Assembly (NCBI RefSeq): GCF_040049275.1
Contig: NZ_JBDZDT010000009.1
Span: 1-64,000 of the forward strand
Direction: 5' to 3'
Source of the DNA: Aquabacter sp040049275
GTDB taxonomy: Bacteria; Pseudomonadota; Alphaproteobacteria; Rhizobiales; Xanthobacteraceae
DNA: 64,000 nt
Below are positions 41,997 through 48,449 of the stretch, one piece after another. Every line of letters starts with the position of its first letter. Position 1 is the stretch's first letter. The position numbers and the translations under genes are program-made. Below the pieces are notes generated by a model. That model had not been told where the DNA came from and did no database searches. It was given only the letters and a program-made list of their open reading frames with translations.

Positions 41997-42784
41997 GCCG
42001 CCCTCGCCTGCCGGCGCGGGCTATCTTCCCGCTTCTCGATGAGGTTGCGCAGATAGGCGCAGATCTCGTTGAACTCCGCCTTCTCGCCGATGGAGCGATC
42101 GCGCGGGCGACCGAAGGGGATGCGCAGATCCTCCACCACGGTGGCGGGCCGGCGGGTCATCACCAGCACGCGATCGGCGAGATAGACCGCCTCGCGGATG
42201 GAATGGGTCACAAACAGGCCGGTCTTGCGGTAGCGGTCCCAGATGTCCAGCAGCGCGTCGTTCATCTCGTCGCGGGTCATGGCGTCGAGGGCGGAGAAAG
42301 GCTCGTCCATGAGCAGGATGTCCGGGTCGGTCACCAGCGCGCGGCAGATGGCGACGCGCTGGCGCATGCCGCCGGAAAGCTGGTGCGGCTTCTTCTCCTC
42401 GAAGCCGGAGAGCCCCACCATGTGGATCAGCTCCCGCGCCCGCTCCTTGTGCTCCGCCATGGGGCGCTTCTGGACCTTCACCGGGAAGAGGATGTTCTCC
42501 ATCACGGTCTTCCAGGGCAGCAGCGTCGAATCCTGGAACATGATGCCCACATGGGCGCGCGGTTCCGTCACCGGCTGGCCGTCCATGATGATGCGGCCGG
42601 AGGTGATGGTCTCAAGCCCCGCGCACATCATCAGCAAGGTGGACTTGCCGCAGCCAGAGGGGCCGAGGATGGCGACGAACTCGCCCTCCTCCGCGGTGAA
42701 GGAGACGTTGGAGACCGCCTCCACTTCGTCCTTGCCGGTCTGGTAGACCTTGCGGACGTTCTCAACCGCGATGTTGGTCGCCAT
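41993..42784 (-). CDS. ABC transporter ATPase, SsuB/TauB-type
   Basis: A 263-residue ATPase; ATG 42784 overlaps the stop of the binding protein gene, which decides the start over a longer reading. Walker A GPSGCGKST near residue 42, Q-loop MFQDSTLLPWK, signature LSGGMRQR near residue 138, Walker B LLMDEPFSALDA, switch VTHSIREA. It drives permeases A and B. Confidence 0.88.
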   Translation of the reverse strand: MATNIAVENVRKVYQTGKDEVEAVSNVSFTAEEGEFVAILGPSGCGKSTLLMMCAGLETITSGRIIMDGQPVTEPRAHVGIMFQDSTLLPWKTVMENILFPVKVQKRPMAEHKERARELIHMVGLSGFEEKKPHQLSGGMRQRVAICRALVTDPDILLMDEPFSALDAMTRDEMNDALLDIWDRYRKTGLFVTHSIREAVYLADRVLVMTRRPATVVEDLRIPFGRPRDRSIGEKAEFNEICAYLRNLIEKREDSPRRQARAA

Positions 42785-43890
42785 CAGCCCGCTTTCTCCG
42801 ACAGGTATTTGCGGAACGGCTCGGCATTCGCCTTGGCCTTGGTCCATTCCTCCGGGGTGAGCTTGATGCTGCCGATGAAGTCGTTGGACATCACGTCCTT
42901 CAGCTTGGGCGCCTTGTCGTCGGGCGAGGCCACATACTTCATGACCAGCTCGGTCATCTCCTCGTAATCGGCGGGCACGGAATAGCCGATGGGATACTTC
43001 TGCAGCTCCTCGTGAAGAATGGAATTGGCGAAGATGCCGAGGCCGAGGCGGGTGCGCTCGACGCCGCCCTGGGAGAGCGCGGTCTCCGGCACTTCCTTCA
43101 CGAACAGCTTGATGGAGTCTTCCGGCTCAAGCAGCGTGTACTTGATGCCCTTGATGAGGCCCGCCGCCACGTCGGCGCAGAGCTTGGGCTCCTTCTCCAG
43201 CATGGCCGGCTGGGTGAGCAGGGTATTGTTGTAGAGGGTCAGGCCATAGTCGCTGTAGAGCATGGCGTGGGCTTGGTAGTTCTGCGAGATCAAGGGCGGG
43301 ATGAACGACACCGCAAAGCCCGACATGCAGTCCACCTGCCCGCTGACCAGCAGGCGCTGGCGCACGTTCGGGTCCGTCTGGACGATCTCCACGGACTTGA
43401 GGTCGAAGCCGGTGATCTTCGCGAAGGCGGGCAGGAAGGGATGCTCGCCGGAGGTGACCACCGAAGCCATCTTCTTGCCGGCGAGGTCCGCCGGCTTGTG
43501 GATCGGGCTCGAATTCAGAAGGCAGATACCCATGGTGGCGTCGTAGCCGGCGCAGGCGATGGCGACGAGACCAAGGCCCTTGGCCGATTGCTGGATCGAG
43601 GAAGTGGGCACCGCGAGGCCGAACTGGAACTGGCCCGCCGCAATGGCCTGGGACGCTGCCACGGAGCCGTAGCCGCGGCTGATGGTGACATCGAGCCCCA
43701 GCTCGTCCCAATAGCCCTTCGCCTTCGCCACATAGGCATAGGCATTGCCGCCTTCCGCCAGGAAGGGCAGCGTGAAGGTGATCTTGCGCTTTTCCTGGGA
43801 GTGGGCGGACCGGATGAGCGCCGGGGCCGCCAGGATGGCCGGGGCCGCCAGCATTGAGCCCATGAACCCACGTCTCGTCAGCTTCGCCAT
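42784..43890 (-). CDS. ABC transporter substrate-binding protein (NMT1-like) with Tat-type signal
   Basis: A 368-residue binding protein from ATG 43890, whose first residues MAKLTRRGFMGSMLAAPAIL are a twin-arginine signal. Mature features are FLAEGGNAYAYVAKAKGYWDELGLDV, GSVAASQAIAAGQFQFGLAVP and KPADLAGKKMASVV. More like the protein at 26421-27512 than the two in the monooxygenase operon. First gene of a four-gene transporter operon whose sigma-54 promoter lies at 43931-43947, divergent from the decarboxylase operon. The two operons probably serve one pathway. Confidence 0.86.
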   Translation of the reverse strand: MAKLTRRGFMGSMLAAPAILAAPALIRSAHSQEKRKITFTLPFLAEGGNAYAYVAKAKGYWDELGLDVTISRGYGSVAASQAIAAGQFQFGLAVPTSSIQQSAKGLGLVAIACAGYDATMGICLLNSSPIHKPADLAGKKMASVVTSGEHPFLPAFAKITGFDLKSVEIVQTDPNVRQRLLVSGQVDCMSGFAVSFIPPLISQNYQAHAMLYSDYGLTLYNNTLLTQPAMLEKEPKLCADVAAGLIKGIKYTLLEPEDSIKLFVKEVPETALSQGGVERTRLGLGIFANSILHEELQKYPIGYSVPADYEEMTELVMKYVASPDDKAPKLKDVMSNDFIGSIKLTPEEWTKAKANAEPFRKYLSEKAG

Positions 43891-43930
43891 CTGGCCCTCA
43901 TGGTTCGCAAAATTCGCCTGAGGGGGATTT

Positions 43931-43947
43931 TGCAAGCCGTATGCCAG
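43931..43947 (-). promoter_or_regulatory. Sigma-54 promoter of the transporter operon (minus strand)
   Basis: Minus strand CTGGCATACGGCTTGCA. GG and GC are 10 bp apart; TGGCA and TTGCA both match consensus, with T replacing C at the end of the -24 box. Predicted start about 43920, leaving a ~30-nt leader to the ATG at 43890. Confidence 0.72.
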
Positions 43948-44037
43948 ACGCTGCGCCAGCAAAGGCGGGGACATTGGGAGAGGATCGTCCGCCCCTCAGG
44001 CAGCGGGGGCATGCATCTGCCTTCCCGCCTCCGCTTT

Positions 44038-44056
44038 ATCGATAACTTCTATCAAT
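44038..44056. promoter_or_regulatory. ATCGATA-N5-TATCAAT box 1 (possible activator site)
   Basis: A near-perfect inverted repeat (arms ATCGATA and ATTGATA) recurring at 44172-44190. It lies between two divergent sigma-54 promoters, about 95 bp from the minus-strand one. The dyad would also suit a LysR-type regulator. The regulator is not identified. Confidence 0.5.
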
Positions 44057-44105
44057 GGAGCAGCCCGCGCGGGCGCGGTGCATTCCCGGCGCCGTCGGTC
44101 CTTCC

Positions 44106-44160
44106 TAAATCCGTTGGAAAACAAGGGATTTACCCGCGAGATGGACGCAGTTTTCCAACG
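44106..44160. promoter_or_regulatory. Nested dyads between divergent sigma-54 promoters
   Basis: Two overlapping inverted repeats. TAAATCC-N13-GGATTTA is at 44106-44132. CGTTGGAAAAC (44112-44122) is repeated exactly inverted as GTTTTCCAACG (44150-44160). The position, 145-200 bp before one promoter and about 165-225 bp from the other, is where enhancer-binding proteins usually bind. No database match is claimed. Confidence 0.5.
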
Positions 44161-44171
44161 AAACCGGCCTT

Positions 44172-44190
44172 ATCGATAACACCTATCAAT
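44172..44190. promoter_or_regulatory. ATCGATA-N5-TATCAAT box 2
   Basis: The second copy of the dyad at 44038-44056, 134 bp away. A single half-site ATCGATA follows at 44220-44226, and a perfect 7-bp stem-loop CCCTGAG-CCGC-CTCAGGG lies between at 44198-44215. Confidence 0.5.
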
Positions 44191-44302
44191 CCGGGCACCC
44201 TGAGCCGCCTCAGGGCAATATCGATAGGGAAAACCTCGCTCTCGCGGCCTTGGTCCACCCTGTTGGACCCGTCAGGCTCTGCGGATCCAGCATCCGCCTT
44301 GC

Positions 44303-44319
44303 ATGGCACATGCCTTGCT
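44303..44319 (+). promoter_or_regulatory. Sigma-54 promoter of the UbiD/molybdenum hydroxylase operon
   Basis: TGGCAC, 5 bp (ATGCC), TTGCT: an exact match to the TGGCAC-N5-TTGCW core, with GG and GC 10 bp apart. Predicted start about 44330, just before the GAACGAGGA ribosome site of the small ORF at 44344. The rest of 43891-44343 holds the boxes listed above and no gene. Confidence 0.82.
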
Positions 44320-44343
44320 ATTTCCCGGTCGAACGAGGACCGG

Positions 44344-44571
44344 ATGCCGACACCCATGAAGAAGTTCGAAGACGCAGCCCCCGATGCCGGCCACAGGAAT
44401 GCCGCCGCCCGGGGTCTGCTGTCGGGCCCATGCGAGACGCCGACCGGCCATGCGCCGCGCGGCGAGGCCCCGCCTGCCCGCGCCGGCTGCCTCATGGCCG
44501 GCGCCTGTCCGCTCTGCCCCAGGCGCCACGCCGAATCCCACGTCCCCGAAAGGCGCCGCCCCTCGGCGTGA
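44344..44571 (+). CDS. Small protein (75 aa), first ORF of the sigma-54 operon
   Basis: ATG 44344 follows a good ACGAGGA ribosome site and lies about 14 nt after the predicted sigma-54 start. It encodes MPTPMKKFEDAAPDAGHRNA and an Ala/Pro/Gly-rich middle, then a C-terminal segment GCLMAGACPLCPRRHAESH with a CPLC pair and His that could bind a metal. I recognise no family. The strong promoter and ribosome site favour a real product or a leader peptide; the odd composition is a reason for caution. It ends 41 bp before the first ubiD. Confidence 0.5.
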   Translation: MPTPMKKFEDAAPDAGHRNAAARGLLSGPCETPTGHAPRGEAPPARAGCLMAGACPLCPRRHAESHVPERRRPSA

Positions 44572-44612
44572 GCCGCCCCACGCCGCCATCCGCGCCTTCA
44601 AAGAGGTCCCAA

Positions 44613-46019
44613 ATGCTGGTCAAGAACCCCGTCAATGATCGCCAGTCGCTCCGCGGCTACCTGGAGTTCCTGGAGCAAGAATTCCCCGCCGAACTGCTGC
44701 GCATCAAGGTGCCGGTGAAGCGCGAGTTCGACATGACCACCACGGTGTTCGAGCTGGAGAAGGCCGGGCGCGACCCCACCCTCATCTTCGAGAATGTCGA
44801 AGGCTTCGACATGCCGGTGGTGACCAACATCGCCGCCAACCGCCGGGTGCTCGCCGGCCTGCTCGGCGTCGAGCCCGACGCGCTGCCCGCCGCCTTCCGC
44901 GAACGCGTCCAGAAATACATTCCCTGCGAGCGCGTGGATGACGCGCCCTGGAACGACGTGGTGATGGAAGGCGATGATGTCGACCTCACCAAGCTGCCCA
45001 TCCCGCTCCAGTTCGGCGTCGATGCCGCGCCCTACATCACGGCCGGCCAGCTGGTGGCGCGCGATCCCATTTCCGGCGTGGATACAACAGGCTTCCACCG
45101 GCTGATGCTGAAGGGCAAGAACAGGCTCGGCGTCTCCCTCCATTCGCGCCGGCGCATGTACGAGTTCCACCGCCGCGCCGAGCAGATGGGCAAGTCGCTC
45201 CCCGTGGCCATCACGCTGGGCATCCACCCGCTGCATTACATGGGCTCGATGGTCTATGCCTATCCGCCCAACGTGCGGAAGTTCGAGATCATCGGCGGCC
45301 TGTTCGGCGAGCCCTATCGCGTCGCCCCGTGCGGGGTGGAGGGCCTCGAAGTGCCGGCGGGCGCCGAGATCATCATCGAGGGCGAGATCCTTGCCGGCGT
45401 GCACGAGCCGGAAGGCCCGTTCGGCGAGTTCACGGGCTATGCCTCCTACCGCTCGACGCAGAACGTCTTCGTCGCCCACCGCGTGCGCATGCGCCAGGAC
45501 GCCATGTACCATTCGGTGGTCTCGGGCATGGCGAAGGACCACATCCTCACCACCTGCATCACCCGCGAGGGCGAGATCCTCAATGCGCTGAAGCGGAACC
45601 TGCCGAACGTGAAGGCGGTGCACGTGCCGCACTCCACCTGCGGCGCCTTCATGGCCATCATCTCCATGAACAAGATCGCCGAGGGCGAGCCGCAGATGGC
45701 GGTCATGGCGGCGCTCGGCACCGAACTCTACACCAAGTACGTCATCGTTGTGGACGAGGACGTGAACATCTTCGACATGAACGACGTGATGTGGGCCATC
45801 GCCACCCGCGTGCGGGCGGAGAAGGACGTCTTCATGATCCCCGGCTCGAAGGGCGCCATCCTCGACCCCTCCTCCGACCCTGAGACCTTCACCCTCACCA
45901 AGATGGGCATCGACGCCACCCGCCCCACCGGCCGGGACTTCGCCGAACGCCTCACCATCAGCGAGGAAAGCAAGGCGCGGGCGCAGGCCATCCTCAAGGC
46001 GGCGGGAGTGTCGCTGTGA
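44613..46019 (+). CDS. UbiD-family (prenyl-FMN) decarboxylase, copy 1
   Basis: A 468-residue UbiD-type enzyme from ATG 44613. Members use prenylated FMN to remove or add carboxyl groups on aromatic, heteroaromatic or unsaturated acids. Visible features: LIFENVEGFDMPVVTNI, PWNDVVMEGDDVDLTKLPIP, TGFHRLMLKGKNR (with the active-site Arg region) and EGPFGEF, which carries both catalytic Glu residues (about 267 and 272). Hence likely active. It starts the chain of coupled genes, with GTGA overlap with the second ubiD. No UbiX prenyltransferase is in the window. Confidence 0.87.
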   Translation: MLVKNPVNDRQSLRGYLEFLEQEFPAELLRIKVPVKREFDMTTTVFELEKAGRDPTLIFENVEGFDMPVVTNIAANRRVLAGLLGVEPDALPAAFRERVQKYIPCERVDDAPWNDVVMEGDDVDLTKLPIPLQFGVDAAPYITAGQLVARDPISGVDTTGFHRLMLKGKNRLGVSLHSRRRMYEFHRRAEQMGKSLPVAITLGIHPLHYMGSMVYAYPPNVRKFEIIGGLFGEPYRVAPCGVEGLEVPAGAEIIIEGEILAGVHEPEGPFGEFTGYASYRSTQNVFVAHRVRMRQDAMYHSVVSGMAKDHILTTCITREGEILNALKRNLPNVKAVHVPHSTCGAFMAIISMNKIAEGEPQMAVMAALGTELYTKYVIVVDEDVNIFDMNDVMWAIATRVRAEKDVFMIPGSKGAILDPSSDPETFTLTKMGIDATRPTGRDFAERLTISEESKARAQAILKAAGVSL

Positions 46020-47395
46020 ACGTCGCCACCCCCGTCGAGGCGGACGCCGGATTCGAGGATTTCCGCGGCATGCTTACCCGCATGACGGCGGAGGGCCATC
46101 TGCGCCGCGTCGGCAAGCAGGTGAAGCCGCAGCATATGACGGCGCTGATCGGGCAGGCGCCCACCGCCCTCATGTTCGATCAGGTGGAGGCCTACGAGGT
46201 CCCCGTCGTGGGCGGCCTGTTCTGGACCCGCGCCCGCACCGCCTCTGCGCTGGGCTGGCCCGAGGCGGAGCTGGGCAAGCGTTTCGCCAAGGGCGTCTCG
46301 CGGCCGCTCAAGCCGATCATCATCGAGAACCCGCCGTGCCAGGAAAAGGTGATGCTGGGCGATGAGGTGGACCTCACGTCCCTCCCCATCCCCTTCATGC
46401 ACCAGAAGGATGGCGGCCCCTACATCTCGGCGGGCGTCGCCTTCGCCGACGACCCGGACCTCGGCCCCAATGCGGGCTGCTACCGGCTCATGTTCCGCAC
46501 CAAGCGGGAGATGACCATCGACCTCTTCACCGCCTCGGACCTGCGGCGCTACTACACCCGCTATTTCGGGCGCGGCGAGGCCATGCCCATCGCCATCGCC
46601 ATCGGCGTCCATGCCTTCGAGCATATGGGCGCGGCCTATAAGGCGCCGGCGGACACGGACGAGATGGAGATTGCCGGCGGCCTGCGCGGCGCCCCTGCCC
46701 GGCTGGCGCACTGCAAGACCGTACCTTTGAAGGTGCCGGCCCATGCGGAGATCGTGCTGGAAGGCGAGCTGCTGCCCAATGGCTGGACGGCGGACGAAGG
46801 CCCGTTCGGCGAATTCGCCGGCATGCAAGGCGACCTCAAGCACAACCCCATCTTCCGGGTGAACGCCATCACCCACCGCGAGAACCCCATCTTCTATTCG
46901 CTGCAGATGCCGTGGGAGAATGACTGGCTGAACGGCCCGGCGACGGAGGCCGCCTGCATGCGCATCCTTGGCCTCATCGGCGTGCAGGCCACAGCCGTGC
47001 GCGCCACCGAGGGCGGGTGCTGCGGCTGGTCGGTGGTGGCCGCCATCAAGAAGCGGGCGGGCGAGGGCAAGAACGCCATCGCGGCACTCCTCTCTTTGCC
47101 CGTGGTGAAGCAGGTGATCGTCACCGACGACGACATCGACATCGACGATCCCGCGCAGGTGGAATGGGCGGTTACCTTCCGCTGCCAGGCGGACAAGGAC
47201 GTGGTGGTCCTCTCCGGTCTGAAGGGCAAGCACGTGGACCCGAGCCAGCGCCCCTGGGACCTGAAGCCCGGAGAGCTGCCCACCACCGCCAAGTTCGGCA
47301 TCGACGCCACCATCCCCGAGGGCATTCCCGGCTTCCGCTATGAGCGCATCGAGCCTGCCTTCAAGGCCGACGTGCAGCTGAGGGACTATCTGTGA
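46016..47395 (+). CDS. UbiD-family (prenyl-FMN) decarboxylase, copy 2
   Basis: A 459-residue UbiD-type enzyme starting at GTG 46016 in a 4-nt overlap. It is clearly diverged from copy 1 yet keeps the active-site elements: CYRLMFRTKRE for the Arg region and DEGPFGEFAGM with Glu about 261 and 266. LGDEVDLTSLPIPFMHQKDGGPYISAG is typical of the family's centre. Two different complete UbiD proteins in one operon suggest either a hetero-oligomer or two decarboxylation steps. Confidence 0.87.
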   Translation: MNVATPVEADAGFEDFRGMLTRMTAEGHLRRVGKQVKPQHMTALIGQAPTALMFDQVEAYEVPVVGGLFWTRARTASALGWPEAELGKRFAKGVSRPLKPIIIENPPCQEKVMLGDEVDLTSLPIPFMHQKDGGPYISAGVAFADDPDLGPNAGCYRLMFRTKREMTIDLFTASDLRRYYTRYFGRGEAMPIAIAIGVHAFEHMGAAYKAPADTDEMEIAGGLRGAPARLAHCKTVPLKVPAHAEIVLEGELLPNGWTADEGPFGEFAGMQGDLKHNPIFRVNAITHRENPIFYSLQMPWENDWLNGPATEAACMRILGLIGVQATAVRATEGGCCGWSVVAAIKKRAGEGKNAIAALLSLPVVKQVIVTDDDIDIDDPAQVEWAVTFRCQADKDVVVLSGLKGKHVDPSQRPWDLKPGELPTTAKFGIDATIPEGIPGFRYERIEPAFKADVQLRDYL

Positions 47396-47583
47396 CCCAA
47401 GCCTCACCCCTTTCCGCGCGCATCCTCGCTTTGCTCCAGCAGCCGGTCTTCTTCTGGCAGGTCATCGAGGCTTTGTCGGATGAGACCTACCGCGCCACCC
47501 TTGTGGCCTGGGGCGAGGTGCGCGAACGTCATGATCTCGATCGGGACGAGCACGGCCGCTACTGGCTGAAGAACAAGCAATGA
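47392..47583 (+). CDS. Small protein (63 aa) between decarboxylase and hydrolase genes
   Basis: Starts at GTG 47392 and stops in a 4-nt overlap on both sides, which strongly supports that it is translated. Sequence features are a helical start SARILALLQQPVFFWQVIEA, then ATLVAWGEVRERHDLDRDE and a short GRYWLKNKQ end; it could be a tiny winged helix. No cysteines, so it is not the zinc-ribbon subunit (VdcD/LpdD type) of known hydroxybenzoate decarboxylases. Probably an accessory subunit of the UbiD proteins; unrecognised. Confidence 0.7.
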   Translation: MTQASPLSARILALLQQPVFFWQVIEALSDETYRATLVAWGEVRERHDLDRDEHGRYWLKNKQ

Positions 47584-48449
47584 TCGCGGAGGAACGCGTG
47601 AGCGAGCATGACGATCCGCGCCTGCACTGGGCCTTTCTCTCCCAGGCCGTGCGCGACGCCGCCTATGACAATAACGGCGCGGTGGCGAACAGCCCGGCGC
47701 TGATTGAGGAGCGCAACCGCCTCTCGGCGGCCTATCGCGCCAAGCCGGGCGCGGTGCTCGACCTCAATTACGCACCCGGCGAGCGCACCCGCTGGGATCT
47801 CTATCCCGCCGCCGACCCCAATGCGCCCTGCCTCGTCTTCATCCATGGCGGCTATTGGCAGCGCAATTCCCGCGAGGTCTTCGCCATGGTGGCGGAAGGG
47901 CTCGCCGCCCACGGCTGGTCCGTCGCCCTGCCGAGCCACACGCTGGCGCCCGACGCCTCTCTCACCCAGATCGTCGGCGAGATGCGCGCCGCCATGGACT
48001 GGCTCGCCGCCCACGGGCCGGAGCACGGCATTTCCGGGCCCATCATCGTCTCCGGCTGGTCGGCGGGCGGGCATCTCACCGCCATGCTGCTGGACCATCC
48101 GGCAGTCAAAGCGGGCCTCGCCATATCAGGTGTCTATGAGCTTGCCCCCATCCGCGACACCAAGCTCAACGAGGCGCTGAAACTCACAGAGGACGAGATC
48201 CGCACCCTCTCCCCGCTCCGCCTGCCGGTGGTCGATAAGCCCCTCGCCATTGTCTATGGCTCGGCCGAGCTGCCGGCCCTGGTGCAGGATGCCCGCCTAT
48301 TCCATGCCAAGCGCGCGGCGGCGCACGCTCCGGGCCCGCTGGTGCCCATTCCCGGAGAAGATCATTTCTCCATCCTCGCCCATCTCCGCCGGCCCGACGG
48401 CGCGCTGGTGAAGCTTGCCCGCTCCCTGCTGGAAAGCGCCGCTCCATGA
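47580..48449 (+). CDS. Alpha/beta-hydrolase, kynurenine formamidase (BD-FAE)-like
   Basis: A 289-residue hydrolase. The oxyanion motif is HGGYWQRNSRE near residue 90, the nucleophile elbow GWSAGGH near residue 160, acid Asp probably in the segment after LAIVYGSAELP, and catalytic His in GEDHFSIL near the C-terminus. HGGYW with GWSAGG is typical of arylformamidases, which hydrolyse N-formyl aryl amines, and of related esterases. No signal peptide. 4-nt overlaps on both sides. Likely cleaves an amide or ester intermediate of the pathway; tryptophan genes are absent, so kynurenine itself is unlikely. Confidence 0.8.
   Translation: MIAEERVSEHDDPRLHWAFLSQAVRDAAYDNNGAVANSPALIEERNRLSAAYRAKPGAVLDLNYAPGERTRWDLYPAADPNAPCLVFIHGGYWQRNSREVFAMVAEGLAAHGWSVALPSHTLAPDASLTQIVGEMRAAMDWLAAHGPEHGISGPIIVSGWSAGGHLTAMLLDHPAVKAGLAISGVYELAPIRDTKLNEALKLTEDEIRTLSPLRLPVVDKPLAIVYGSAELPALVQDARLFHAKRAAAHAPGPLVPIPGEDHFSILAHLRRPDGALVKLARSLLESAAP

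Noticed and set aside
44198..44215. Riboswitch-like element (CTGAG hairpin)
   Set aside because: Only a single 7-bp stem; none of the other conserved parts of a TPP or other known riboswitch is present, and it lies upstream of the predicted transcript start.
47392..47583. Zinc-ribbon subunit of hydroxyarylic acid decarboxylases (VdcD/LpdD type)
   Set aside because: The protein has no cysteine and no similarity in motif order.
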